Assembly: GCF_000367365.1 (NCBI RefSeq)
Contig: NZ_BARF01000029.1
Location: forward strand, 1 to 64,000
Length of the DNA stretch: 64,000 nt
Origin: Streptomyces prunicolor NBRC 13075
GTDB taxonomy: Bacteria; Actinomycetota; Actinomycetes; Streptomycetales; Streptomycetaceae
Reading direction: 5' to 3'
Each line of letters begins with the position of its first letter. The first letter of the stretch is position 1. The translations under genes and the position numbers were made by a program. The notes under the pieces are model-generated. The model searched no databases. It worked only from the letters and a program-made list of their open reading frames with translations, and was not told the DNA's origin. Shown one piece after another: positions 27,219 through 36,183 of the stretch.

Positions 27219-27404
27219 ATGGCAATCAAGCAGGGTGCCGCGGGCGAGTGGGTCAAGTCCTCCTACTCGCAGGGCAACGGCGCGTGCGTCGAGATCAAGT
27301 CGCCCGTTCTGTCGGCGATGGCCGTCCGGGACTCGAAGGTCTCCGAGGGACCCACTCTGGCCTTCCCCGCCGACGCGTGGAAGGCCTTCGTGGCATCGGT
27401 CTAG
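27219..27404 (+). CDS. DUF397 domain protein
   Basis: 61 aa from the ATG at 27219, which has GGAG five bases upstream; the frame is open 27 codons further but that part lacks DUF397 similarity. The domain is complete: EWVKSSYSQGNGACVEIK, AVRDSKVSEGPTLAF and the ending AWKAFVASV. It is the likely partner of the XRE-DUF5753 regulator directly upstream and is followed by a strong terminator. Confidence 0.88.
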   Translation: MAIKQGAAGEWVKSSYSQGNGACVEIKSPVLSAMAVRDSKVSEGPTLAFPADAWKAFVASV

Positions 27405-27468
27405 ATGTAGGGACAAGATCCGACAGCCCAACAACTCGACAGACCTCAAGACAACTCAACATGCATTA

Positions 27469-27519
27469 CCGAAGAGCCCTCTCGACTGGCCGCCGTCCTT
27501 GCCGAGAGGGCTCGGCTTT
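27469..27519 (+). terminator. Rho-independent terminator after the DUF397 gene
   Basis: GAGCCCTCTCG (27474-27484) pairs with CGAGAGGGCTC (27503-27513) and is followed by GGCTTTTG, a short T-run. It closes the XRE-DUF397 unit. Confidence 0.8.
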
Positions 27520-27593
27520 TGTCGCGATTCACGAGTTCAGCCTTTCGAGGAGCCGCACGGACTCCTCGACCGGCAGCGCGACATCGGTGGTCA

Positions 27594-27872
27594 GTGACTT
27601 CATCGTCGGCTCGCCTCATCAGGGCCGCACCTGCCACGCCCGAGGAAGCGCTGCGCTGGCTGCGTGAGCAGTTCGACGCCTGCGCCCCCGTGATGTGCCC
27701 CGTTCAGCAACGCACGTTCATCCCGGACGAGTTCAGGTTCGGCCTCGCCCTGTACGAACTGCGCTGCGGCAACGCCCTGTCGTGGGGCTTCTGGCTCACC
27801 AACGCCTCGTACCAGGCGATGTCGCTGATCGCCGTGGGTGACTCCACGACGTGCGTGTGCCATCCCCAGTGA
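27594..27872 (+). CDS. Small conserved hypothetical protein
   Basis: About 92 aa from the GTG at 27594 (weak GGTGG upstream); the frame is open back to 27519. The C-terminal two thirds look protein-like, with CPVQQRTFIPDEFRFGLALY and GNALSWGFWLTNASYQAMS, and it ends in CVCHPQ. Three Cys residues near the C-terminus could bind metal. I do not recognise the family. It is convergent with the MerR gene. Start and reality of the gene are moderately certain. Confidence 0.55.
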   Translation: MTSSSARLIRAAPATPEEALRWLREQFDACAPVMCPVQQRTFIPDEFRFGLALYELRCGNALSWGFWLTNASYQAMSLIAVGDSTTCVCHPQ

Positions 27873-27900
27873 CCCCGGCTCGGAGGGAGGGGGAGCGCGG

Positions 27901-28785
27901 CTACTGGGCCTCCTCCACCGGAAACGCCACATCGCACACCGGATCCCCGGCGCCCGCCGCGCCCCAGTCCGCGAAATACACCTCGCGGCACGGACCGGCG
28001 TACCGCAGCCCCTCCGCGGCCACCCACCGCTCCACCGCCTCGAACGCGGCCAGGATCTGCGGATGGGCCACCTGCGCCTTCGTGATCCGGGTGTACGCCA
28101 GCGTCCGGGCCGGTTCCACCCGTACCGCCGTCTGCCGGGCCCGCCCCTGCCCCGCCGCCCAGGCCCGCGCCGCCGCCTCGTCGGCGACCGGTACGCAGGC
28201 CTCGGCCGGACCGTCGCTCTCCATCGACACCTCGGAGTGGTAGACGACGAACGGCGCACCGCTCACGCCCCCGCACTCCTCCGCCGCCGCCTCAAGTCGC
28301 CCCAGCGAGGCGCCGATCCAGGCCGGCAACTCGTCCGCGAGGGTGTGCCGGGTCTCGGTGATCAGCACCTGTTCCGGTACCTCGACCGTCTCGACCACGA
28401 ACTTTCCGTACATCTCGGAGCTCCTCCCCGAAAGGCGTGCACGGAGGTACTCGGCGAGCGTGCGCTGCCCGGCGATCCGGGTCTCGACGTCCGTCCAGTA
28501 CGCGGCGAGGAGTTCCGCCGCGTCGGTCCCGTCGGCCTCGACCACCTCGGCGACGCGCGCCAGCGGCATGTCCAACTGCCGTAGCAGCGCCACGAGTCGG
28601 GCCCGCTCGACCTGGTCGGCGCGGTAGTAGCGGTAACCACTGACCTCGTCGACGTGAGCCGGGGACAGCAGCCCGAGCCGGTCGTACAGCCGCAGCGCCT
28701 TGGCCGAAAGCCGCGCCCGCACCGCGAACGCGCCGATGGTCAGCAGTTCGTCGTCCGCAGAGTCCACAGCGTCCACCTCAGCCAT
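27901..28785 (-). CDS. MerR family regulator with GyrI-like effector domain
   Basis: 294 aa. The N-terminal winged helix reads LLTIGAFAVRARLSAKALRL and YRYYRADQVERARLVALLRQ, typical MerR. A dimerisation coiled coil follows (about residues 85-120), then an effector-binding GyrI/SOUL-like domain from residue 130 to the end, as in BmrR-type multidrug sensors. GGAGG directly abuts the ATG at 28785, so a GTG three codons inside (28776) may be the true start. No obvious efflux target gene adjoins it. Confidence 0.88.
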   Translation of the reverse strand: MAEVDAVDSADDELLTIGAFAVRARLSAKALRLYDRLGLLSPAHVDEVSGYRYYRADQVERARLVALLRQLDMPLARVAEVVEADGTDAAELLAAYWTDVETRIAGQRTLAEYLRARLSGRSSEMYGKFVVETVEVPEQVLITETRHTLADELPAWIGASLGRLEAAAEECGGVSGAPFVVYHSEVSMESDGPAEACVPVADEAAARAWAAGQGRARQTAVRVEPARTLAYTRITKAQVAHPQILAAFEAVERWVAAEGLRYAGPCREVYFADWGAAGAGDPVCDVAFPVEEAQ

Positions 28786-28884
28786 CCTCCGTCACCGGGC
28801 GGTATCTGTCCGCCCGGCGACAAGGACGCTCAGCCCTGCCCCAGGGGCAAGGTCAACACCTGCCTACGACAGTCCTGGACAGTC

Positions 28885-29388
28885 CTAGGCGACGGCGGTC
28901 TCCACCGCCGCCACGACCTCCGCCGACTCCGGCTCGGTCTGCGGGGAGAAGCGGGCGAGCACCGTGCCGTCGCGGCCGATCAGGAACTTCTCGAAGTTCC
29001 AGCGGATGTCACCGGTGTGGCCCTCGCCGTCCGCGAAGCCGACGAGCCGCTCGTACAGCTCGTGCCGGCCGTCCCCGTTGACCTCGACCTTCTCGGTCAG
29101 CGGAAAGGTCACGCCGTACGTCGCCGAGCAGAACTCGGCGATCTCCTCGGCGCTGCCGGGCTCCTGCCCGAGGAACTGGTTGCAGGGCACGCCCAGCACG
29201 GTGAAGCCCTGCGCCGCGTACCGCTCCTGGAGCCGCTCAAGGCCCGTGTACTGGGGGGTCAGCCCGCACTTGGAGGCCACGTTCACCACGAGGACGGCCT
29301 TGCCCGCGTACTGCGAGAGGTCCGCCGAGCCGCCCTTGAGCGACCCGATCTCGACACCGAGGGGACCCGTGTTCTCTGTAGTCGTCAT
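28885..29388 (-). CDS. Glutathione peroxidase family thiol peroxidase
   Basis: 167 aa. The peroxidatic residue is Cys41 in NVASKCGLTPQY (not selenocysteine), with the conserved Gln in CNQFLGQEPG and Trp-Asn in RWNFEKFLIGRDG, completing the catalytic tetrad. Actinomycetes lack glutathione, so reduction is probably by thioredoxin, as known for Cys-type members. Cytoplasmic. It is monocistronic between the MerR gene and the ArsR-like gene. Confidence 0.93.
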   Translation of the reverse strand: MTTTENTGPLGVEIGSLKGGSADLSQYAGKAVLVVNVASKCGLTPQYTGLERLQERYAAQGFTVLGVPCNQFLGQEPGSAEEIAEFCSATYGVTFPLTEKVEVNGDGRHELYERLVGFADGEGHTGDIRWNFEKFLIGRDGTVLARFSPQTEPESAEVVAAVETAVA

Positions 29389-29488
29389 AACCGGATGCTA
29401 ACTCCGGTAAATGTCGCTCTCCCCACGGGGCCATGAGCCTCCGTATTCACGGGCCCGCCCACCCTCGTACTTACCGGCCGGAAGCCGC

Positions 29489-30454
29489 CTACAGCCCCGC
29501 CGCCTTCACCACGACCTCCCCCGCCGCCGTCCGCGAGTACAGCACCGACCGCCCCGCCCGCCGCCGCTCCACGAGCCCCGCGTCCAGCAGCACCCGCAGA
29601 TGCCGCCCCACCGAGCCCAGCGCCTGCCCGGTCACGGCGGTCAGCTGGCTGGTACTCATCGGTGACCCGAGCAGCATCAGCACGTCCGCCCGCGAGGGAC
29701 CCAGCAGCGCCCCCAGGCTCTCGGGAACCGGCTGCCCGCCATGGTCGGCGAGGGCGCCCGAGCACGGGTAGACGATGGCGTACCGGTCCGGCTCCTCCCA
29801 CGACACCCACCCGCTCTTCGCCGTGACCGGCATCAGGAGCAGCTCCGCGCCGGAGATCTCGCGCGGCGGATACTCGTGCAGATTGACCTGTAGCCGGTTC
29901 TCCCCGAGCCACCGCGTCCGCCCGGGCCGCAACGCGTCCAGCACGGCCGCCCAGCCGCCCTGGCTCACCCGCGCGGTGCGCGCGACCACATCGGCCTCCA
30001 GCACGCGCCGTCGCCGCGCCCAGTACGGCCGTACGGTCTCCTCCCAGACGTACTCCAGGACGCGCGCCGCCCGCTCGGGCAGGTCGTCGCGCTCCAGGGC
30101 GGCGGGGAGCGGTCCGGCGAGCGAGACGCGCAGGTCGGCGCGCGCGTCCTGCGGCGAGGTCGCCCGCACCCGGGCGACGGTCTCCGCGAACGACTCCCGG
30201 TCCGTCTGGGTCGGGCAGAGGAAGTCGGCGATCCAGGCCCGCCCGAGCCCGGCCCGCACCAGCAGCCCGGTGACCGGATCGTCCGCCAACAGCCGCCGGT
30301 ACGAAGGGAGATGCTCCCGCAGCCACACCTCTTCACCGGGGTGCGTGGCGACCCCGGAGTGCAGCAGTTTCAGCGAGGCGAAGGTCTCCGCGAACGACGA
30401 CACCACGAACCGGCTCCGGGCAAGGGTGTCCGCGTTGAGCTGCCACAACCCCAT
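29489..30454 (-). CDS. ArsR/SmtB-like winged-helix regulator with N-terminal DUF5937-type domain
   Basis: About 321 aa from the ATG at 30454 (GGGGGG upstream; a GTG two codons earlier is possible). The DNA-binding winged helix lies at the C-terminus: LGSPMSTSQLTAVTGQALGS followed by VGRHLRVLLDAGLVERRR. The first 230 residues form a separate helical domain seen in many Streptomyces regulators. It is divergent from the MFS transporter gene across 71 bp, so it most likely represses that exporter. No metal-binding Cys cluster was seen. Confidence 0.85.
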   Translation of the reverse strand: MGLWQLNADTLARSRFVVSSFAETFASLKLLHSGVATHPGEEVWLREHLPSYRRLLADDPVTGLLVRAGLGRAWIADFLCPTQTDRESFAETVARVRATSPQDARADLRVSLAGPLPAALERDDLPERAARVLEYVWEETVRPYWARRRRVLEADVVARTARVSQGGWAAVLDALRPGRTRWLGENRLQVNLHEYPPREISGAELLLMPVTAKSGWVSWEEPDRYAIVYPCSGALADHGGQPVPESLGALLGPSRADVLMLLGSPMSTSQLTAVTGQALGSVGRHLRVLLDAGLVERRRAGRSVLYSRTAAGEVVVKAAGL

Positions 30455-30525
30455 GCACACCCCCCCGTGTTTCGCGTCCGCGCGAAAGAATAGAACCCCC
30501 GCCCGCGCCCCCGCAGACTCCCCGC

Positions 30526-31713
30526 ATGCGCAGCTACCGCGAGCTCTTCCGCACCCCCGAATACACCCCGTTCTTCTTCTCCTTCGCCGCCCAGAACGCG
30601 GCCCTCACGATCAGCGGCCTGGCGCTCGCCACCCTCGTCTACCAGGCGACGGAGTCCCCGTTACTGTCCGCCGTGAGCATGTTCGGCCCGCAACTCGCCC
30701 AGATGCTCGGCGCGACCTTCTTCCTCTCGGGCGCGGACCGCCTGCCCCCACGGGTCACCCTGACCGGCATCAACACCGCCTTCGCCGTCTGTACGGCGGT
30801 CCTCGCCCTCCCCGGCCTACCGATCGGCGCGGTCTTCGCCGTCGTGTTCCTCCAGGGCCTGATCGCCTCGCTGGGCGGCGGGGTGAGCGGCGGCCTCCTG
30901 AACGAGATCCTCTCCAAGGACGGCTATCTGCTGGGCCGTTCGGTCTTCAACATGGCCTCGGGCCTGATGCAGGTAACAGGCTTCGCAACAGGCGGAGCCC
31001 TCCTGGCCCTGCTCTCCCCCCGCACCTGTCTCCTCCTCGCGGCGACCCTGTACGCGACGACGGCCCTCGTCCTCCGCCTGGGCCTGACAGCCCGCCCACC
31101 CCGCGCCGCGGGCCGCCCCTCCGTCGCCGCGACCTGGCACACGAACGCCCTCCTGTGGTCCTCCCGCCCCCGCCGCCTCACCTACCTCGGCATGTGGGTC
31201 CCCAACGGCCTCATCGTCGGCTGCGAATCCCTCTACGTCTCCTACGACTCCGGTTCCGCCGGCGTCCTGTTCGCGAGCGCGGCCCTGGGCATGTTCGTCG
31301 GCGACCTGACCCTGGGCCGCTTCGTACCCCGCACCCTGCGCGCCCGCCTGGACATCCCCCTCCGCCTCCTCCTGGCCACCCCGTACCTGCTCTTCGCCCT
31401 CCATCCGGGCCTGCCCTGGTCCGCCATCGCGGTCTGCGTCGCCTCCATCGGCTACGGCGCGAGCCTCGTCCTCCAGGAACGGCTGATGGAACTAACCCCC
31501 GACGAACTCGCGGGCCACGCCCTCGGCTTGCGCTCCGCGGGCATGCTCACGATGCAGGGCGTGGGCGCGACGATCGCGGGCACGGTCGCCCAACTCACCT
31601 CACCGGCAACGGCGATGACCTTGGTGGCCGTGGCGTCGGTAGCGGTGACCCTGGTGCTGGCGGTGCTCGGCTGGCAGGTGCGGAGGGAGGTCGCGGAGGT
31701 GCAAACGGCCTGA
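30526..31713 (+). CDS. MFS transporter
   Basis: 395 aa with about 12 membrane helices and no large soluble domain. Its conserved loops are short (LSGADRLPPRV after helix 2). Divergent from the ArsR-like regulator, its probable controller. A TTA codon at 30661-30663 (Leu46) makes translation depend on the bldA tRNA, so the exporter may be produced late in development. Followed by a 10-bp terminator hairpin. Substrate unknown. Confidence 0.88.
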   Translation: MRSYRELFRTPEYTPFFFSFAAQNAALTISGLALATLVYQATESPLLSAVSMFGPQLAQMLGATFFLSGADRLPPRVTLTGINTAFAVCTAVLALPGLPIGAVFAVVFLQGLIASLGGGVSGGLLNEILSKDGYLLGRSVFNMASGLMQVTGFATGGALLALLSPRTCLLLAATLYATTALVLRLGLTARPPRAAGRPSVAATWHTNALLWSSRPRRLTYLGMWVPNGLIVGCESLYVSYDSGSAGVLFASAALGMFVGDLTLGRFVPRTLRARLDIPLRLLLATPYLLFALHPGLPWSAIAVCVASIGYGASLVLQERLMELTPDELAGHALGLRSAGMLTMQGVGATIAGTVAQLTSPATAMTLVAVASVAVTLVLAVLGWQVRREVAEVQTA

Positions 31714-31744
31714 GGGGGAGGGGAGTTGGGGCGGGCGGGGAGTC

Positions 31745-31786
31745 GGGGCGCCCGGCGGGAAGGGGGAGAACCGTGTCGGGCGCCCC
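31745..31786 (+). terminator. Terminator hairpin after the MFS gene
   Basis: GGGGCGCCCG (31745-31754) and CGGGCGCCCC (31777-31786) pair perfectly over 10 bp, 31 bp after the MFS stop. No T-run, as is common in Streptomyces. Confidence 0.65.
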
Positions 31787-31840
31787 GCCGTCTTCCTTGC
31801 GTCGGCCACCGCATCGTCACGCACGCCGAGGGAGCCCCCG

Positions 31841-32954
31841 TTGACCCCCGAGCCGTCACCGCCCCAACCACCCGAATCCGCCGCCCTGTTGAGATTCCTC
31901 ACGGCGGCCCCGGAGCAGCGACCCCACCTCGCCCCACGCGTAACGGACGCGGTCGGACCCGAGACCCTGGAACGGATCGTCCAGGCGACCCTGACCCGCA
32001 CCGGCCGCCCCGTCACCGTGACGGACAGCCCCGACGGCCTGCTGGTGACCGGTGAGCAGGGCCAGGTGCGCGCCTGGGCCCGCGCGGCACCGGACGGTGA
32101 ACTGACCGCCCTGTACCTCGAAGGCACCCGCCACGCCACGCCCCGCAGCCGCCGACTCCGCCTGCCGTACGGCCTGTTGGCCCTTCTCCTCGCCCTCTGG
32201 AACGTCCTCGCCCTCTGGACGGCCCCCGACCGCACCGCCTGGTTCACCGACCTGACGATCCTCGCCGCCTGCTACGTCCTCGCCGAAGGCCTCGGCGCCC
32301 CCGCCCAACAGCCACGCCTCCCGCGCCGTACCGTCGAGGCGGGAGCCGCCGTAGCCGCCCTCGTCTCCGCGTCCCGGCTGCCCGGACTGCCGTCGGGGCA
32401 CGGCGAGTTGGGGCTCGCGAGCGCGGCCGTACTCCTGATGGCGCTCGTCGTGCTGGTGGCCGTCGCGCGGACGCACTCCTGGCGCGCGCCTCTCTCGCAG
32501 CCGCTGACGTTCCCGCTGGAGGGCATCTGGTACGTCGTCCAGGGCGGCGGCCGGCCCCTCAACCACCACGCCCGTGTGCCCGAACAGCGGGGCGCGGTCG
32601 ACCTGGTGGGGCTGGGCCGCTACGGCACCCGTACCCGCCGCGACCGCGAACTGACCGCGTTCGCCGCCTACGGGCGGGCGCGCCCGCTACCAACCCGCCT
32701 ACGGGAACCACGTGTTCATCGACACCGGGCGGGAGATCGTCGAACTGGCTCATCTGCGGCCGGGTTCACTGGCGGTGTGCCAGGGGGACATGGTGCGCGT
32801 GGGTCGACCCATAGGCGAGACAGGCAATTCCGGCAACACCACCGAGCCCCACCTCCACCTGCACGCGGAGCGTGACGGGGTCGGGCTGGACCTGCGGTTC
32901 ACGGGGATGGCGGGGCGGCTGTACCGGGGGAGGGTGATCCGTGCCTTTCCGTGA
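31841..32954 (+). pseudogene. Broken membrane-anchored M23 (LytM-type) peptidase
   Basis: The TTG start has GAGGGAG five bases upstream. The first frame encodes a soluble segment, several membrane helices (about residues 105-215) and the beginning of an M23 domain, NHHARVPEQRGAVDLVGLG. After FAAYG near 32672 the peptidase continues only in another frame: YGNHVFIDTGREIVELAHL, GNSGNTTEPHLHLHA, ending at 32954. The expected strand-loop segment between those parts is missing, so about 60-70 bases were deleted along with a frame change. CGCCTACGGG occurs on both sides of the break, suggesting slippage. A sequencing error alone would not remove that much. Confidence 0.75.
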
Positions 32955-33077
32955 CCGCGGGCATCCCTTGACAGCGTCCGTACTGTTTCGCGACGTTTGA
33001 GCCCTGCCGAACTGTTCGTGTCTCGTCGTACCTTGGGATACGTAGGCAGGACGCGGACGACGCGTCGTGGGGGAAAT

Positions 33078-34226
33078 GTGGGGGGACGGTCGCCCATGCG
33101 ATCCATGCGATCCGCCGGCAAGGCGGACATCACGATCCACAGACCGGAGGAGCTCACCACCACGCTCCGCCAGGCCTGGCACAAGGCGATGGACGAGTCG
33201 CCGGACTACGCGAACCCTTTCCTGGCACCGGAGTTCGCGGACGGTGTCGGCCGCCACCGCGGCGGCGCGCAGGTGGCGGTTCTGCACGAGGGCGGAGAGC
33301 CGGTCGGCTTCTTCCCGTACGAGCGCAACCCCGTCGGCGTCGGCCGGGCGATCGGCCTGGGCCTCTCCGACTGCCAGGCCCTGGTGCACCGGCCCGGTGT
33401 CACCTGGGACGTCCAGCAACTCCTGCGGGCCTGCGGCCTGTCGGTCTTCGAGTTCGACCATCTCGTCGAGGAACAACAGCCGTTCGGCCGCCATGTCACC
33501 GGCACCTTCGCGTCCCCGGTGATCGACCTGAAGGACGGCGACGGCGAGGTCCCCTACCCCGAGTGGCTGCGCGGCGCGTACCCGGGCATCGCCAAGACGA
33601 CCCTGAAGAAGGAACGCCGCCTCGGCCGCGACCTCGGCGAGATGCGCTTCGTCTACGACGAGCGCGACCCCAAAGTCCTGCACACGCTGATGCGCTGGAA
33701 GTCGGCCCAGTACCGCAGGACCGGCCGCATGGACCGCTTCGCGCGCCCGTGGATCGTAGACCTGGTGGACCATCTGTTCCACGTCCGCGAGGAACACTTC
33801 ACCGGCATCCTGTCGGTCCTCTACGCCGGGGACCGCCCCGTGGCGGCCCACTTCGGCCCGACGTCCCGCACCCTGTTCGCCGCGTGGTTCACGGCGTACG
33901 ACCCCGAACTCCGGTACTACTCACCGGGGTTGATCATGCACCTCAGGATGGCCGAGGAGGCGGGCCGGCACGGCGTACGTCTCATGGACCTGGGCCGCGG
34001 CGACAAGGAGTGGAAGGACTGGCTCAAGACCCGCGAACTGCGCGTCGCCGAGGGCTTCGCCACCCGCCCCCACCCGGTGGCGGCGGCCCACCGCCTGTGG
34101 CGCCGCCCGGTCCGCGGCCTGCGCAACACGGTCCTGGCCCACCAGTCCCTGCGCGACCCGGCGGACCGCCTCCTCAAGACGGTGGGCACGCTGCGCACGA
34201 CAGGCAAGGTGCCGCCGAAGAAGTGA
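33078..34226 (+). CDS. GNAT family N-acetyltransferase (FemAB/CelD-like)
   Basis: About 382 aa; the GTG at 33078 has GGGGGA just upstream, while an ATG at 33096 is an alternative. The protein has two GNAT-like lobes. The C-terminal one is best preserved with YPGIAKTTLKKERRLGRDLG, WKSAQYRRTGRMDRFARPW, DRPVAAHFGPTSRTLFAAWF and a last segment LMDLGRGDKEWKDWL. Proteins of this kind transfer acyl or aminoacyl groups in envelope or exopolysaccharide synthesis. Monocistronic, followed by a hairpin. Substrate unknown. Confidence 0.85.
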   Translation: MGGRSPMRSMRSAGKADITIHRPEELTTTLRQAWHKAMDESPDYANPFLAPEFADGVGRHRGGAQVAVLHEGGEPVGFFPYERNPVGVGRAIGLGLSDCQALVHRPGVTWDVQQLLRACGLSVFEFDHLVEEQQPFGRHVTGTFASPVIDLKDGDGEVPYPEWLRGAYPGIAKTTLKKERRLGRDLGEMRFVYDERDPKVLHTLMRWKSAQYRRTGRMDRFARPWIVDLVDHLFHVREEHFTGILSVLYAGDRPVAAHFGPTSRTLFAAWFTAYDPELRYYSPGLIMHLRMAEEAGRHGVRLMDLGRGDKEWKDWLKTRELRVAEGFATRPHPVAAAHRLWRRPVRGLRNTVLAHQSLRDPADRLLKTVGTLRTTGKVPPKK

Positions 34227-34245
34227 CGGCGCAGTACGTCATTAC

Positions 34246-34275
34246 GGGGCCCTCGACCTTCCGGTCCAGGGCCCC
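34246..34275 (+). terminator. Hairpin after the GNAT gene
   Basis: GGGGCCCT (34246-34253) pairs with AGGGCCCC (34268-34275), 20 bp after the GNAT stop, with a 14-base loop and no T-run. Confidence 0.55.
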
Positions 34276-34400
34276 GGCCGCGCTCCTGATGCCTCCCCCG
34301 TCACCTGTACGACAGGCGGTCGTGGTAGACAACGCCGATGATGGTCGGGGCTGTTGTGCCCGGCCCGCGGGCGACCGCGCGACAACAGGAAGGGGAAACC

Positions 34401-35513
34401 GTGCTTCTGAAGACCTTCCGCTGGTCGTTCGCGGTCACCGCGCTCGGCCTGGCCCTGGGAGTCTGGTACGGCGGCTGGACGGCGTTCGGCGTCATCGCGA
34501 TCCTGGCGGTCCTGGAGATCTCGCTGTCGTTCGACAACGCGGTGGTCAACGCCGGGATCCTGAAGAAGATGTCGGCCTTCTGGCAGAAGATCTTCCTCAC
34601 GATCGGCGTCCTGATCGCGGTCTTCGGAATGCGCCTCGCCTTCCCGGTCGTGATCGTCGCGGTCACGGCGAAGAAGAACCCGTTCGACGCGGTCGACCTG
34701 GCCCTGACCGACAAGGACCGCTACCAGCAGCTGGTCACCGACGCCCACCCGGCGATCGCGGCCTTCGGCGGCATGTTCCTGCTGATGATCTTCCTCGACT
34801 TCATCTTCGAGGAGCGCGACATCAAGTGGCTCGGCTGGCTGGAACGCCCCCTGGCCAAGCTCGGCAAGGTCGACATGCTGTCGGTCTGCATCGCCCTGAT
34901 CGTCCTCCTGATCACCTCGTTCACCTTCGCGGCCCACGCCCACCAACACGGCGGCGCCCACGCGGACAAGGCCCAGACGGTCCTGATCTCCGGCATCGCC
35001 GGCTTGATCACGTACATGATCGTCGGCGGCCTCTCGGGCTTCTTCGAGGACCGGTTGGAGGCGGAGGAGGAACGGGAGCGGGAGAGCGAGCGCTCGGCGG
35101 TGGTGCTGGCAGGCCAGGCCGCGTTCTTCATGTTCCTGTACCTCGAAGTCCTCGACGCCTCCTTCTCCTTCGACGGCGTGATCGGCGCGTTCGCGATCAC
35201 GAACGACATCGTCCTGATGGCACTGGGGTTGGGCATCGGCGCGATGTATGTCCGTTCCCTGACGGTGTACTTGGTCCGCCAGGGCACGCTCGACGACTAC
35301 GTCTACCTGGAGCACGGCGCGCACTACGCGATCGGCGCGCTGGCGGTGATCCTGATGGTGACCATCCAGTACCAGATCAACGAGGTCATCACGGGACTGG
35401 TGGGCGTGGTGCTGATCGGCTGGTCGTTCTGGTCTTCGGTGCGGCGGAACCGGGCGTTGGCGGAGACGGGGGAGGGGGCGGCGGAGCCTGCCGATACGGC
35501 GAGGGTTCCCTAG
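34401..35513 (+). CDS. DUF475 (TerC-like) integral membrane protein
   Basis: About 370 aa from the GTG at 34401, which has GGAAGGGGAAACC upstream; the frame continues to 34338 but without a ribosome binding site. Nine or so membrane helices. TerC-like signature VLEISLSFDNAVVNAGILKK holds the conserved acidic residues in the first helices, mirrored by LEVLDASFSFDGVIGAFAIT in the second half. A His/Ala-rich loop (AAHAHQHGGAHADK) may bind metal. Members are linked to tellurite resistance or manganese handling. Strong family call, unknown substrate. Confidence 0.88.
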   Translation: MLLKTFRWSFAVTALGLALGVWYGGWTAFGVIAILAVLEISLSFDNAVVNAGILKKMSAFWQKIFLTIGVLIAVFGMRLAFPVVIVAVTAKKNPFDAVDLALTDKDRYQQLVTDAHPAIAAFGGMFLLMIFLDFIFEERDIKWLGWLERPLAKLGKVDMLSVCIALIVLLITSFTFAAHAHQHGGAHADKAQTVLISGIAGLITYMIVGGLSGFFEDRLEAEEERERESERSAVVLAGQAAFFMFLYLEVLDASFSFDGVIGAFAITNDIVLMALGLGIGAMYVRSLTVYLVRQGTLDDYVYLEHGAHYAIGALAVILMVTIQYQINEVITGLVGVVLIGWSFWSSVRRNRALAETGEGAAEPADTARVP

Positions 35514-35541
35514 CTGCCACTCCATACCCCCTACTCCACGG

Positions 35542-35997
35542 TCAGTGGAACCAGACGACGAGCCGCACGTTCTCCGCGCCGTGGAGTCCGCCCAGCGTCC
35601 GCATGACCTCCCACGTGGGCCGCCAGTAGCTGGCGTCTCCCGCGACCGCACGACGGCTGCGCGTGCCGGAACTGTCGGTCTCGTCCCAGTCGGCGCCGGC
35701 CGGTTCCTCCCCGGTGATCCAGGTGGCGCCGTGGACACCCGCGTCGGCCCCGCCGTACCCGGCGAAGGTGGCGCGCACCTCGTCGGACGCGTCCACCGGC
35801 AGCCCCCGCCCCTCGGCCAACGGCCGGAACCCGAAGGAATTGCGCACCCCGAAGAGACAGGCGAGCGCGTCGTAGGCGTTGCCGGTGTGGAGAACGATCA
35901 GATCGATCGCGCTCACCCAGACGGAGTCCTCGTCGTCCACGCCCCAGATCCGGGCGCCCGGCCTGCACTCGATCATTCCGCTCACATCGGTGGACAT
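35542..35997 (-). CDS. Conserved hypothetical protein
   Basis: 151 aa, no signal peptide, membrane helix or known motif. Its most distinctive stretch is GNAYDALACLFGVRNSFGFR, followed by ARG-type GRGLPVDASDEVR, a conserved Trp in HGATWITGEEPAG, and a C-terminal SYWRPTWEVMRTLGGLHG. I remember similar proteins as common, uncharacterised Streptomyces genes. It ends close to the DUF475 gene in convergent orientation. Confidence 0.75.
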   Translation of the reverse strand: MSTDVSGMIECRPGARIWGVDDEDSVWVSAIDLIVLHTGNAYDALACLFGVRNSFGFRPLAEGRGLPVDASDEVRATFAGYGGADAGVHGATWITGEEPAGADWDETDSSGTRSRRAVAGDASYWRPTWEVMRTLGGLHGAENVRLVVWFH

Positions 35998-36183
35998 GCT
36001 CGGATTGTGGCGGGCGGGGGTGCTACCTGATTCCCGGCGGATTCCGGGGCGGGTGACGAGAACAGATGTCTGCCGACGGCCATGCGTCCTTCATACAGAC
36101 CGGGACTTCTCCGTGCCGTCGACGACGGCCGATGGCCGGGGCAACGCGCTCGGCATGATCTACCGTAGGCAGCAAGTGACGCT

